Positions 1-9,709 are shown, numbered from the stretch's first letter. The stretch is 64,000 bases of DNA from Bacteroidales bacterium (GCA_003150235.1 QAMW01000034.1:31324-95323); one strand, 5' to 3'. Made by a program: numbers and translations. The notes: generated by a model not told the origin, from the letters alone.

Positions 1-445
1 TGAAGAAGTGATTCTCTGCAAAATGAACGACGAGGCGCGACAGATGGTACTCCGCATGGGCAAGAAGATGGCGGAACTGATAGTCCATATCACCGACTGC
101 CCGATGATGGCGAGATTTCTCAACGATATAAATGCCGGCGTCACGGCAGGCACCTATCCTGTCGCCCAGGCAATAGCCATGCATCATGCCGGAATTTCTG
201 AAGAGGAGATGTTCACCTCCCAGCAGTTCGGGGTCATAAACATGATACTCGGAGCAGCATTGCGATGTGTGCGTGTGTCACACTACGACACCCAGAAAAT
301 CGCGTACGAAATGGCGCAGCGCATCGCTGAAGATTACATCATTGTAAAAGATTCGGGATATGAAGACATGAGGGCGTTCGTTCCGGGAATTGACATGATG
401 GCATCGCTTCATGAAAAAGGGAATATGCGTATGTTTATGAATTAA
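1..445 (+). CDS. ureF: Urease accessory protein UreF, C-terminal part
   Basis: The reading frame is already open at the left edge of the window, so only about the last 147 residues of a protein usually near 220-230 residues are visible. The helical sequence, with TAGTYPVAQAIAMHHAG and LGAALRCVRVSH-type segments, fits the UreF C-terminal half. Known role: UreF works with UreD and UreG to load nickel into the urease active site. ureG begins 37 bases downstream and ureD follows, which supports the call. The structural genes and ureE would lie upstream, outside the window. Confidence 0.85.
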   Translation, partial: EEVILCKMNDEARQMVLRMGKKMAELIVHITDCPMMARFLNDINAGVTAGTYPVAQAIAMHHAGISEEEMFTSQQFGVINMILGAALRCVRVSHYDTQKIAYEMAQRIAEDYIIVKDSGYEDMRAFVPGIDMMASLHEKGNMRMFMN

Positions 446-482
446 TCTATAAAACTTTCAACTATAAAATATATTATCAGTC

Positions 483-1112
483 ATGAGTACCTGCAGAATA
501 GGAATAGGAGGACCCGTAGGGTCAGGTAAGACCGCACTAATCGAGGCGATAACACCACATTTGCTCGAAGACGGATTTAAAGTGCTTATAATCACTAACG
601 ATATTGTCACCACTGAAGACGCAAAACATGTGCGTCGCATGCTAAAGGGAGTGCTCCTTGAAGACCGTATAATCGGAGTCGAGACTGGTGCATGTCCACA
701 TACCGCCGTACGTGAGGACCCGTCGATGAACATTGCCGCCGTAGAGGAGATGGAGGCGAAATTCCCCGATACCGACATTGTGCTTATCGAGTCAGGAGGC
801 GATAACCTCACACTCACTTTCTCCCCCGCCCTTGTCGACTTTTTCATTTACGTGATTGATGTTGCGGCTGGCGACAAGATACCGCGTAAGGATGGTCCCG
901 GCATTTCCCAAAGCGACATTCTCGTAATCAATAAGACCGACCTCGCCCCTTATGTACACGCGTCGCTTGAGGTGATGGACCATGATTCAAAACTGATGCG
1001 TCCCGGCAAGCCTTTCGTATTTACCAACTGCATGACAGGCGAAGGCATAGAAGAACTGGTAGGGTTAATCAAGGCGATGGCGCTTTTTGACCACGAAAAG
1101 GCTCAGAACTAA
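483..1112 (+). CDS. ureG: Urease accessory GTPase UreG
   Basis: This SIMIBI-class GTPase delivers Ni and couples GTP hydrolysis to urease activation. Visible motifs are the P-loop GGPVGSGKT (residues 9-17), the metal-binding Cys-Pro-His at 71-73, SGGDNL, and NKTD for guanine recognition. The length of 209 residues is normal for the family. The ATG follows ureF by 37 bases and ureD starts 28 bases after the stop, so the genes look co-transcribed. A family-wide GTPase core and the CPH motif make this assignment secure. Confidence 0.97.
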   Translation: MSTCRIGIGGPVGSGKTALIEAITPHLLEDGFKVLIITNDIVTTEDAKHVRRMLKGVLLEDRIIGVETGACPHTAVREDPSMNIAAVEEMEAKFPDTDIVLIESGGDNLTLTFSPALVDFFIYVIDVAAGDKIPRKDGPGISQSDILVINKTDLAPYVHASLEVMDHDSKLMRPGKPFVFTNCMTGEGIEELVGLIKAMALFDHEKAQN

Positions 1113-1140
1113 ACGGTACAAACTTAAAACGTGACTCCTG

Positions 1141-2082
1141 ATGAAAGATGTATATAACGCTCCGGAAATGCAACGTATAGTTGCCATGCGTGAGATGCAG
1201 CCTTATAACCATCCGACGCGCGCCATGTATCTTGGCGCGCCCGGAAAGGTTGGCTATCTGCGCCTCGGTTTTGAACTGGACTCCGACGGTAAGAGCATAT
1301 TGAGAGACCATGAACGCATAGCCCCGCTGATTGTCCAGCAAGAGCTATATTGCGATGAGGCAATGCCTGAAATACCGGTAGTCTATATTCTTTCCTCAGG
1401 AGGTCCCAACGTGGATGGCGACCGCTACGAACAGGAAATCGAGATGCGCCGCCGCTCGATAGGTCATGTCACCACGGGTGCGGCAACCAAAATAGCGGAA
1501 ATGAAGGACAATTTCTCTGCCCTCTACCAGAAAATAACACTCGAAGAAGACAGTTACCTGGAATTTATCCCCGAGGCAACCATCCCCTGCCGTAACGCCC
1601 GTTATATCACCTATACGGATATCATCTGTCATCCTACCGCCACGCTGTTTTACAGTGAACTGTTCATGTGTGGCAGAAAACACCGTGACAATGAGATTTT
1701 CCAATACGACATTCTTTCCGTGACATGCAATGCCCGACGTCCTGACGGAGAACGCCTGTTCCGTGAAAAATTTATAATCGAACCTCACAACTCGCCAATG
1801 CGCAATCTCGGTATCATGGGCAAGTATGACATGTTTTCCAATGTCATTGTGCTGACACCACCCGACAAAGCTGAAGAAATATACAAGGCGACGGAAGTAG
1901 GATTTTTTGATAACGAGAAAATCGGAGTCGGGCTCACACGTCTTCCAAACAATGCAGGACTACTTTATAAGGTCGTAGGCATGGAACCTCAACCGGTCAA
2001 GACCAGAGTAAGGGAATTTTGCTCAATAGTAAGGCAGGCGGTAAAAGGTAAGCCGCTTCTTCCCGATTTCCCTTGGCGATAA
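1141..2082 (+). CDS. ureD: Urease accessory protein UreD (UreH)
   Basis: This 313-residue protein resembles the UreD/UreH scaffold that binds apo-urease and passes nickel from UreG to the active site. It is mostly beta-strand with no catalytic motif. Family-like segments include YLRLGFELDSDGKS near the start, AATKIAEM, and a C-terminal VGLTRLPNNAGLLYKVVG stretch. It sits directly after ureG and before the urea channel gene, so UreF, UreG and UreD make a contiguous maturation set. Confidence 0.92.
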   Translation: MKDVYNAPEMQRIVAMREMQPYNHPTRAMYLGAPGKVGYLRLGFELDSDGKSILRDHERIAPLIVQQELYCDEAMPEIPVVYILSSGGPNVDGDRYEQEIEMRRRSIGHVTTGAATKIAEMKDNFSALYQKITLEEDSYLEFIPEATIPCRNARYITYTDIICHPTATLFYSELFMCGRKHRDNEIFQYDILSVTCNARRPDGERLFREKFIIEPHNSPMRNLGIMGKYDMFSNVIVLTPPDKAEEIYKATEVGFFDNEKIGVGLTRLPNNAGLLYKVVGMEPQPVKTRVREFCSIVRQAVKGKPLLPDFPWR

Positions 2083-2109
2083 CTATAAAACACATTAAAA
2101 TTTAATGAT

Positions 2110-3093
2110 ATGGCAGACAATGTTAAATCAGCAGACGCACCGCGCCGTACCCTCATGACCTATATTACGGGTACACTTAAAGGAGCAGGACAAGTAATGT
2201 TTCAGGGAAGTGCCTGGACCGGATTGCTTATTATGATAGGTATCTTCTGGGGTTGCTACGGACCCGATGGCGAGAGTATGCCGCTTGTAGCATGGGGTGC
2301 CTTGACTGGTCTTGTCGTGTCGACAGCCGCAGGTTATATCTTCGAGTCAAAAAGCGATGGCGATCAGGGGCTCTGGGGTTTTAACGGCATACTTGTGGGA
2401 TGTGCTGTGTTCACGTTCCTCGGTAACACGGTGTGGGCATGGGTAGCAATGATACTCGGCTCTGCACTGACCGTAATCGCCCGCAGAGGCTTCAACAATG
2501 TACTCGCGCCATTCAACACAACATCCTATACGTTTCCCTTTATCGCTATTTCATGGTTCATCCTACTGTCTGCGCGCATGATGGGACAACTTCCTCCCGT
2601 AGGCGAATCAATAGCGGCGTTGCCGACATCAGTTCCGGTCGAGCATCTCTCGTACTCTTTCGGTGACCTTGTCATCTACTGGCTGAAGGGTATTTCACAG
2701 GTATTTCTGGTAAATTCATGGGTGACAGGAATAATCTTCATCGTCGGGTTGGCTTTGTGCAGCCGTTGGGCTGCCGCATGGGCAATGATTGCCTCAGCGG
2801 TATCTCTCGCCGTAGCGATTATATTCAATGCCGACCATTCTGACATTGTAAACGGATTATTCGGATTCTCTCCCGTATTGACCGGTATCGCCATCGGATG
2901 TACATTCTACAAGCCTTCCGTGAAATCATTCTTCTATTCACTCGCGGCAGTAGTGTTCACTGTATTCGTACAGGCAGGGCTTGATTCCTTCCTCTCTCCT
3001 GTAGGTATCGCCACACTTACGGCTCCGTTCTGTATCGCTACATGGATTTTCATGTTGCCAATGTATAAACTTGATTCAAAATCCAAATCCTGA
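2110..3093 (+). CDS. Urea transporter (UT/Yut family)
   Basis: The protein has 327 residues and about ten hydrophobic segments. The internal symmetry and the segments DQGLWGFNGILVGCA and DIVNGLFGFSPVLTGIAIG match the duplicated selectivity-filter regions of UT-type urea channels. It probably admits urea passively through the inner membrane. It starts 27 bases after ureD, so urea uptake and urease maturation appear to be one transcription unit. Urease with urea uptake is known in murine-gut Muribaculaceae and would supply ammonia from host urea; that ecological role is inferred. Confidence 0.9.
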   Translation: MADNVKSADAPRRTLMTYITGTLKGAGQVMFQGSAWTGLLIMIGIFWGCYGPDGESMPLVAWGALTGLVVSTAAGYIFESKSDGDQGLWGFNGILVGCAVFTFLGNTVWAWVAMILGSALTVIARRGFNNVLAPFNTTSYTFPFIAISWFILLSARMMGQLPPVGESIAALPTSVPVEHLSYSFGDLVIYWLKGISQVFLVNSWVTGIIFIVGLALCSRWAAAWAMIASAVSLAVAIIFNADHSDIVNGLFGFSPVLTGIAIGCTFYKPSVKSFFYSLAAVVFTVFVQAGLDSFLSPVGIATLTAPFCIATWIFMLPMYKLDSKSKS

Positions 3094-3098
3094 ACGAT

Positions 3099-3788
3099 AT
3101 GAAAAAAGTAATATTACTCAGGCATGGACAGAGCCAGTGGAATCTGGAAAACCGGTTTACCGGATGGACCGATGTAGACTTGACCGACAAAGGGCGTGAA
3201 GAAGCCCGTAAAGCAGGTGAAAAGATGCTCGCAGCAGGGATATTCCCGGAATATTATTTCACCTCATATCTGAAAAGAGCGATTCATACACTTCAGATTG
3301 CCGCCGATGCCCTTGACCGCGACTGGGTGCCGGTAAAAAAAGACTGGCATCTGAATGAACGCCACTATGGTGCGCTCCAAGGTCTCAATAAGGCGGAAAC
3401 TGCGAAAAAATATGGTGACGAGCAGGTTCATATATGGCGTCGAAGCTATGACGTGGAGCCGCCGGCACTTTCGCTCGATGACCCGCGCTATCCGGGCAAT
3501 GACCCGCGTTACATGCACCTTGCCTACGATGAGGTGCCGTTGACAGAATCGCTTAAAGACACTATTGCGCGTGTGAAATCATGTTGGGAGGAATTAATCT
3601 CTCCCAAGATTCATCTCTACGACACGGTATTGATTTCCGCTCACGGCAACAGCCTGAGAGCTCTCGTGATGATGCTTTTGCATCTTACTCCGGAAGAAAT
3701 AATGGACGTGGAGATACCTACCGGGGCACCATGGGTATTTGAACTCGACGACCATTTCAGCGTTTTGAAAAACTATTATCTGGAATAA
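3099..3788 (+). CDS. gpmA: 2,3-bisphosphoglycerate-dependent phosphoglycerate mutase
   Basis: This glycolytic mutase interconverts 3- and 2-phosphoglycerate. The phosphohistidine motif LLRHGQS lies at residues 6-12, RHYGALQGLNK marks the dPGM subgroup, and the second catalytic His is in SAHGNSLRAL. The length of 229 residues is typical. The gene starts 5 bases after the urea transporter stop, an unusual partner for a urease operon. A strong hairpin terminator begins at its stop codon, so it closes the transcription unit. Confidence 0.96.
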   Translation: MKKVILLRHGQSQWNLENRFTGWTDVDLTDKGREEARKAGEKMLAAGIFPEYYFTSYLKRAIHTLQIAADALDRDWVPVKKDWHLNERHYGALQGLNKAETAKKYGDEQVHIWRRSYDVEPPALSLDDPRYPGNDPRYMHLAYDEVPLTESLKDTIARVKSCWEELISPKIHLYDTVLISAHGNSLRALVMMLLHLTPEEIMDVEIPTGAPWVFELDDHFSVLKNYYLE

Positions 3789-3816
3789 AAAAAGCGGGTC
3801 ATGACCCGCTTTTTTT
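3787..3816 (+). terminator. Intrinsic terminator after gpmA
   Basis: GCGGGTCATGACCCGC (3794-3809) is a perfect palindrome flanked by A7 and T7. It can act in both directions and separates gpmA (+) from the convergent COG0523 gene (-). Confidence 0.93.
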
Positions 3817-3838
3817 ATTATTCACTTATTATATCCGA

Positions 3839-5056
3839 TTACCGGTTGGCGAGACATGCGTCCAGCATACTTTCTATCGCCTCACGGTCGAGTTTCTGAC
3901 CTATTATTACAAGTTTTATCATGCGGTCGCCATATACAGGGTCCCAGTCTTTAGCAAGTCCCGGCTCGGTCATCATAAGTTGCTGTAACTCTTCTTCCGG
4001 AGCAGTGGCAAACCACAATCCTGCCTGAGTAAGCTTTTTCTGTGAGCCTGCCTGCTCAAACAGGAATGACATGTCGCGGTTATGGTTAAAATAAACCACT
4101 CCCTTTGTGCGTATGATATTTTTCGGGAACTGCGTAGCAAGGAAACGGTCAAACTTATTCAAGTCAAAAGCCGGACGGCGATAATAGACAAATGTCTGTA
4201 TGCCGTATTCTTCCGCCTCGCCTTCGTCATGATGGTGATGGTGGTGATGATCGCAATGACCTTCATGATGATGATGCTCATCAACCTCCTCGTCATCATC
4301 GTCGTCATCATCGTCATGGTGATGCTCAAGTTCCTGAATCCATGCGGCGGATGTCGCTACCTTTTCAAAATTAAACAGCCCGGTATTAATTATCTTGTCA
4401 AGGTCGACATCGGCATAGTCACACTCTATAATCTGTGCTTTGGGCTGGATAGCACGAATAATGGCTTTTATTCGCCCCGCCTCTTCAGGAGTAACCTCCG
4501 ATATCTTGTTGAGCAGAATTATATTACAGAATTCCACCTGCTCGATAATAAGATTCTCTATGTCATCCTCCCCTATCTCTTTCTTTGTAAGACTGTCGCC
4601 GCAAGCAAACTCATCCTTCATACGCAATGCATCGACTACTGTCACGATACAGTCAAGACGAGGCTGGGCACCACGGTTGTAATACTCTTCCATTACCGGG
4701 ATAGAGCATATAGTCTGTGCTATAGGAGCCGGTTCACATATGCCGCTTGCCTCGATAACTATGTAGTCAAACTTTCCGGTAGCTGCCAGGTCGGCAATCT
4801 GCTCGATAAGATCCATTTTAAGCGTACAGCAGATACAACCGTTCTGAAGTGCCACAAGGTCATCACTCTCTTTTTCCTGACCTACCACGCCACCTTTCTG
4901 AATCAATGACGCATCGATATTGACTTCGCCTATATCGTTCACAATCACGGCGAAACGTATCCCTTTTTCATTGGCGAGAATACGATTAAGCAAAGTTGTC
5001 TTGCCACTCCCGAGGTATCCGGTCAGAAGCAATACAGGTATTTCTTTTTTTGCCAT
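3839..5056 (-). CDS. COG0523/CobW-family metal-chaperone GTPase with His/Asp-rich insert
   Basis: This 405-residue G3E GTPase has a P-loop GYLGSGKTT (13-21), the COG0523 metal site CICC (74-77), and EASGICEP. The usual NKxD motif reads NKIS, so the base-specificity Asp appears replaced. Residues about 245-278 contain an Asp run and many His, a likely metal-binding tether between the GTPase and CobW C-terminal domains. Known relatives allocate Zn, Co or other metals. Its position next to a urease operon suggests Ni or Zn handling, but that is inference, since the gene is convergent and has its own promoter. Confidence 0.9.
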   Translation of the reverse strand: MAKKEIPVLLLTGYLGSGKTTLLNRILANEKGIRFAVIVNDIGEVNIDASLIQKGGVVGQEKESDDLVALQNGCICCTLKMDLIEQIADLAATGKFDYIVIEASGICEPAPIAQTICSIPVMEEYYNRGAQPRLDCIVTVVDALRMKDEFACGDSLTKKEIGEDDIENLIIEQVEFCNIILLNKISEVTPEEAGRIKAIIRAIQPKAQIIECDYADVDLDKIINTGLFNFEKVATSAAWIQELEHHHDDDDDDDDEEVDEHHHHEGHCDHHHHHHHDEGEAEEYGIQTFVYYRRPAFDLNKFDRFLATQFPKNIIRTKGVVYFNHNRDMSFLFEQAGSQKKLTQAGLWFATAPEEELQQLMMTEPGLAKDWDPVYGDRMIKLVIIGQKLDREAIESMLDACLANR

Positions 5057-5078
5057 TTCTACTGATTTTTAGTCACTG

Positions 5079-5110
5079 CAAAATTAATTCTAAATAACTT
5101 TTTATACAAA
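5079..5110 (-). promoter_or_regulatory. Predicted promoter of the COG0523 GTPase gene
   Basis: On the minus strand, TAATTTTG (5079-5086) matches the Bacteroidetes -7 box TAnnTTTG. A TTTG -33 box (5107-5110) lies 20 bases upstream. The start codon is about 20 bases downstream of the -7 box. Confidence 0.7.
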
Positions 5111-5173
5111 CAAAAGTATAATATTACATAGGCGGCAGACGTTACTAAAGAAACACAAAAAACATTTCTTATT

Positions 5174-5821
5174 ATGAAAAAGTTAGTTACATTGCTACTA
5201 TTTTGTCTAGCCACATTACATATATCGGCAATAGAAAAAGGGAACTGGGGCATACGCGCCACTTTTGACGTAACCATACCCGGCAAGTGGAATATAGACG
5301 ACACGCATGTCAAAATGTTTAAGCCCGGCTGCGGTTTCTCCATCGGCGGTGTGTATATCCAACCCATAGGGAAAGGATTCTATTTTGAACCGGGACTGTC
5401 ATTTTTCTATGATACCTATTCATTTGATAATCTCGCTATAGGGGCTGATAACCTTGACAAGAATACACAGGACCCGAGTGTCAGGAAAGCCGGATTGCGC
5501 CTTCCGCTCCATTTCGGATATGAATTCAGATTCGCCGATAACATGAAACTTGCCGTGTACACCGGACCGGAATTAAGCTATGCCATAAGCCGCAAGGCGC
5601 ATGTAAAAGACATAGAACTCTACGGCGACGATTTCAATACCGATCTGCTCGGAATTAACGAGCACCGACGCTTCGACTGTGCATGGAAAGTGGGTATCGC
5701 AGTACCTGTCAGCTATGTATGGGTAGGAATCGATGCCGCCTTCGGACTTGTTGACCTCATTCCCCGAAATGTCTCTTTCCGCGAAAACAGGGTCTCCGTT
5801 ACGGCTACATATTATTTCTAA
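5174..5821 (+). CDS. Outer membrane beta-barrel protein
   Basis: This 215-residue protein has an N-terminal signal peptide (MKKLVTLLLFCLATLHISA). Alternating beta-strand segments follow, such as YFEPGLSFFYDTY and KLAVYTGPELSYAI, and the protein ends in YYF. A terminal aromatic residue is typical of barrel proteins inserted by BamA. The size suits an eight-strand, PorT/OmpW-like barrel. No ligand can be named. Its stop overlaps the stop of the convergent esterase gene. Confidence 0.75.
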   Translation: MKKLVTLLLFCLATLHISAIEKGNWGIRATFDVTIPGKWNIDDTHVKMFKPGCGFSIGGVYIQPIGKGFYFEPGLSFFYDTYSFDNLAIGADNLDKNTQDPSVRKAGLRLPLHFGYEFRFADNMKLAVYTGPELSYAISRKAHVKDIELYGDDFNTDLLGINEHRRFDCAWKVGIAVPVSYVWVGIDAAFGLVDLIPRNVSFRENRVSVTATYYF

Positions 5822-7047
5822 TCTTCAGACTGCACCCAGGGAGTCCATTTGCGCCAATTGACATCAGCGAACATCGGCGCTCTTGTCACATTTGTGTCTA
5901 TCGAGTCAATACCAAGAAGATATCTCTTTACAAAAGCTTCGACTTCCGGGTATTGGCTTTCCGGTAGCTGACAGTGCATGTGATTTCCTTCTATCGAATA
6001 CCCCATACGTGAGGCTATGCCGAATGTCTTCCACACTTCACGAGCCGCATTTGCCGACACATAGCCCGATTCATCGGCAAGCCATTCATAATCCGTATTA
6101 CCAAGCAGTAGCAGAGCCCGCGGAGCTATAAGTGCAGCAACCTCATGATGGTCGACAGGCAGAAGGCTGACATTAGTATCGCCAAACTGTTTCATGCTTT
6201 CCAGAAACCAGGCATAATTAGTATTATGCACCCGTTCCACATTTCCAAGCGTTTCCGATACACGCCATGCGTTTACCCCTCCTCCACCCGGTTCTTGCGC
6301 AATGGTAAGAGTGATGCGTTCATCCATTGCTCCGGAAAAAAGAGCCATCTTTCCAGCAAACGAACATCCGGTGACAGCGATATGCGTCAGGTCAATACGC
6401 GATTCGTCACCTATTTTTTCAAGAGCGTCAATCAACCGGCTTACACCCCACGGCCAAGCACTATATGCACCAATATCAGTATTTTCAGGATATAAACGGT
6501 TAATAGGTTCCTCTCCGCGAATCTGTGTATGAGACATCACTTGTGGAAAAACGAACGGCATCACTGCTATACCGTTATCTAAAAACAGCTCTTCGGGAAG
6601 TGAACCGGTAGGGAAACCCATACCAATTACCAGCGGGAATGGTCCTTCTCCTTCAGGATAGCGGATAGGAGACTTAAGCGTGAGCACTTCACCACGCTCA
6701 TGCACATCAACAAACAGCGTGTCAGCCATTATCCTCGCATCAATACTGTCAGGACTCGCCACAGGTTTTACACCTGTCTCATAATGCCATAACCGTTGGA
6801 GAATCTCCGAACGGTGACGCTCCCAATCATTGAAATCCACTGAACGCCCGCTTCCATCAGCCCACAAAAACGGATCAGGAAGATGCCTGACTACCGGGAG
6901 TGAATCAAAAGGAGGCAAATCAATCACGGGAAAAGTATCAGCAGAGTTTTCCCGGTCATACACAAGAGGCAGGTCGTCGACACTGCCGTTAGACAAATTG
7001 CAAGCAGTCATGACTACCGACAGTGCCGCGACAATACTCTTGTTCAT
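5818..7047 (-). CDS. CE15-like (glucuronoyl) esterase, predicted lipoprotein
   Basis: This 409-residue alpha/beta hydrolase starts with a lipoprotein-like leader ending in MTAC (Cys16). The nucleophile elbow GCSFAGK (Ser229), EPGGGG (Glu252) and GNHMHC (His356/358) fit the CE15 fold, whose members cleave lignin/xylan glucuronate esters. The usual GCSR signature has Phe in place of the oxyanion Arg, so the substrate may differ. It lies 8 bases downstream of valS on the same strand, near a GH2 glycosidase. An acetyl-xylan-esterase-type activity is an alternative. Confidence 0.7.
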   Translation of the reverse strand: MNKSIVAALSVVMTACNLSNGSVDDLPLVYDRENSADTFPVIDLPPFDSLPVVRHLPDPFLWADGSGRSVDFNDWERHRSEILQRLWHYETGVKPVASPDSIDARIMADTLFVDVHERGEVLTLKSPIRYPEGEGPFPLVIGMGFPTGSLPEELFLDNGIAVMPFVFPQVMSHTQIRGEEPINRLYPENTDIGAYSAWPWGVSRLIDALEKIGDESRIDLTHIAVTGCSFAGKMALFSGAMDERITLTIAQEPGGGGVNAWRVSETLGNVERVHNTNYAWFLESMKQFGDTNVSLLPVDHHEVAALIAPRALLLLGNTDYEWLADESGYVSANAAREVWKTFGIASRMGYSIEGNHMHCQLPESQYPEVEAFVKRYLLGIDSIDTNVTRAPMFADVNWRKWTPWVQSED

Positions 7048-7055
7048 ATTTTCAA

Positions 7056-9683
7056 TTATTTTCCTCCAAGTGCCTTTATACTTGCCTCAATCGTGGCAAT
7101 CTTTGATTCGGCATCTTTCTGCTTGTTGCGCTCGGCTGCGACAACAACCTCAGGAGCATTATTTACAAACCGCTCGTTACCAAGCTTTTTCATTACCGAT
7201 GCAAGAAATCCGCGATAATAATCAAGTTCCTTGTTAAGACGCGCAAGTTCGGCATCAACATCTATGTTATTGGTCAACGGCACATTAAATTCCGTTGTTC
7301 CGACCATGAATGTGGCGGCAGCCGCATCTTTCTCAGCCCCGGGGTTTATCTCCGACAAGTTACCGAGTTTCTTAACCACGGCATCAAGAGCGTTATCCCA
7401 TGCACCGATGACATTCAACACAAGTGCCTCGCGCGGAGAGATATTTTTTGCCGCACGGACACCTCGAACACCTACAATCACTTCTTTTGCATGAGCCATG
7501 GCTTCAAGTGTGCCGCCATTGACTTCACCGGCAACAGGAAGCTGCGCATACATTATTGAATCACCGGGCTTGCGCTCCTGAAGATGCTGCCATAGCTCTT
7601 CGGTGATAAACGGCATGAACGGATGAAGCAGACGGAGCAATGTATCGAAATAGTTGAGAGTAGCCTCATAGGTAGCCTTGTCAACAGGTTCGCCATAAGC
7701 AGGCTTGACCATTTCAAGATACCATGACGAGAACTCATCCCAGAACAGACGGTAGATAGCCATCAACGCTTCGGAAAGGCGGAATTTGCCGAATAGGTCG
7801 CTGACCTCCGCGAGAGTGGCATCAAGCTGCGACTTGAACCATTCTACGGCTATACGCGCACTGTCAGGTTGCGGTTTATCGGCAACCGACCATCCTTTTA
7901 CAAGACGGAAAGCATTCCATATCTTGTTACAGAAATTACGACCCTGCTCCACGAGCTTGTCATCGTAGAACACATCGTTACCGGCAGGCGCGGCAAGCAT
8001 CAGACCCATACGCACTCCATCGGCACCATAAGTGGCAATAAGGTCGAGGGGATCAGGCGAGTTGCCAAACTGCTTTGACATCTTCCTGCCGATATTGTCA
8101 CGTACTATACCGGTAAAGTACACATTATTAAAAGGCTTGTCGCCTACAAACTCATATCCAGCGATGATCATGCGTGCCACCCAGAAGAAAATGATATCCG
8201 GACCGGTCACGAGTGTGGTTGTCGGATAATAATAGGAAATTTCCTTGTTGCCAGGCTCAAGAATACCGTTGAAGAGCGAGATGGGCCATAACCAAGAGGA
8301 GAACCATGTGTCGAGACAGTCATCATCCTGACGAAGGTCGTCAAGGGTAAGCGATGAATTGCCGGTAACACTCATTGCCTCTTCGAGAGCCTGTTCAGGA
8401 GTCTCGGCTACGACAAAAGAGCCATCGGGGAGGTAGTATGCAGGAATACGGTGTCCCCACCACAACTGGCGCGAAATACACCAGTCCTTGATTTCCGACA
8501 TCCATGTATTGTATGTATTCTTGAACTTCTCAGGCACAAACTTGATAAAATCTTCCATCACCGCCTTGTGTGCGGGCTTTGAAATATCCTCCATCTTCAG
8601 GAACCACTGATCGGAAAGACGCGGCTCAACAACAGTATCGATGTTGCGTTCGGAATATCCTACCTTATTCTGGTATTCCTCTATTTTCTCGATTAGACCG
8701 GCTTTCTGCAAATCCTCTGCAATCTGCTTGCGCACATCGAAACGGTCCATGCCGACATACATTCCTGCCGCCTCGCTGATAGTCCCGTTGTCATTAAATA
8801 TATCGATGGTCTCAAGATTATGCTTCTGACCGAGCATATTGTCGTTCATATCGTGAGCCGGAGTCACCTTCAGACATCCTGTACCAAACTCTATATCCAC
8901 ATAATCATCCTCAATCACCGGAATCTCGCGACCTACCAAAGGCACGATTACCTTCTTGCCGCGCAGATGCTGGTTTTTCGGGTCATTAGGGTTGATACAC
9001 ATCGCAGTATCACCCATTATAGTCTCGGGACGGGTGGTGGCGACAATAGCATAACCATCCTCACCTACAATCTTATACCGGAGATAATAGAGCTTGCTGT
9101 GTTCTTCCTTGTAAACTACCTCGATATCGCTCAAAGCGGTACATGCCTTCGGGTCCCAGTTGACCATGCGCTTGCCGCGATATACGAGTCCTTTGCGGTA
9201 AAGTTCACAGAACACCTTTATAACACTCTTTGAACGAATGTCATCCATGGTGAATGCTGTACGGCTCCAGTCACATGAAGCGCCTATCTTTTTAAGCTGT
9301 TCAAGAATTGTGCCGCCATACTTTTCTTTCCATTCCCAGGCATGCTTGAGAAATTCCTCTCGCGAAAGATCGCTTTTCTTGATACCGTCTTTTGCGAGCT
9401 TAGCCACAACCTTAGCCTCTGTCGCGATAGCCGCATGGTCGGTACCCGGCACCCACAACGCATTTTTTCCCTCCATACGCGCACGGCGTATGAGGATATC
9501 CTGGATTGTATTGTTAAGCATGTGTCCCATGTGCAGGATACCTGTCACATTAGGCGGCGGGATTACGATTGTATAGGGTTCACGCTCATCGGGAACTGAC
9601 TTGAAAAGGTCATGTTCCATCCAATAGCTATACCACTTGTCCTCGACTTCGGCAGGACTGTATGTCTTGGCTAATTCGTTCAT
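7056..9683 (-). CDS. valS: Valyl-tRNA synthetase
   Basis: This class I synthetase of 875 residues charges tRNA-Val. HMGH (51-54) is the HIGH signature and KMSKQ serves as KMSKS. GTDHAAIATE and WGHRIPAYY are typical of ValRS. The C-terminus is a coiled coil with repeated Lys, Glu and Asn, the family's tRNA-binding arm. The CE15-like gene follows at 8 bases and probably shares its transcript. Confidence 0.98.
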   Translation of the reverse strand: MNELAKTYSPAEVEDKWYSYWMEHDLFKSVPDEREPYTIVIPPPNVTGILHMGHMLNNTIQDILIRRARMEGKNALWVPGTDHAAIATEAKVVAKLAKDGIKKSDLSREEFLKHAWEWKEKYGGTILEQLKKIGASCDWSRTAFTMDDIRSKSVIKVFCELYRKGLVYRGKRMVNWDPKACTALSDIEVVYKEEHSKLYYLRYKIVGEDGYAIVATTRPETIMGDTAMCINPNDPKNQHLRGKKVIVPLVGREIPVIEDDYVDIEFGTGCLKVTPAHDMNDNMLGQKHNLETIDIFNDNGTISEAAGMYVGMDRFDVRKQIAEDLQKAGLIEKIEEYQNKVGYSERNIDTVVEPRLSDQWFLKMEDISKPAHKAVMEDFIKFVPEKFKNTYNTWMSEIKDWCISRQLWWGHRIPAYYLPDGSFVVAETPEQALEEAMSVTGNSSLTLDDLRQDDDCLDTWFSSWLWPISLFNGILEPGNKEISYYYPTTTLVTGPDIIFFWVARMIIAGYEFVGDKPFNNVYFTGIVRDNIGRKMSKQFGNSPDPLDLIATYGADGVRMGLMLAAPAGNDVFYDDKLVEQGRNFCNKIWNAFRLVKGWSVADKPQPDSARIAVEWFKSQLDATLAEVSDLFGKFRLSEALMAIYRLFWDEFSSWYLEMVKPAYGEPVDKATYEATLNYFDTLLRLLHPFMPFITEELWQHLQERKPGDSIMYAQLPVAGEVNGGTLEAMAHAKEVIVGVRGVRAAKNISPREALVLNVIGAWDNALDAVVKKLGNLSEINPGAEKDAAAATFMVGTTEFNVPLTNNIDVDAELARLNKELDYYRGFLASVMKKLGNERFVNNAPEVVVAAERNKQKDAESKIATIEASIKALGGK

Positions 9684-9709
9684 TTCGGGAATATATATTT
9701 AATTTTGCG

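Noticed and set aside
4082..4909. Plus-strand ORF of 275 codons opposite the COG0523 GTPase
   Set aside because: Its Met/Val-rich run is the antisense of the His/Asp tract. The minus-strand gene has intact motifs and a promoter.
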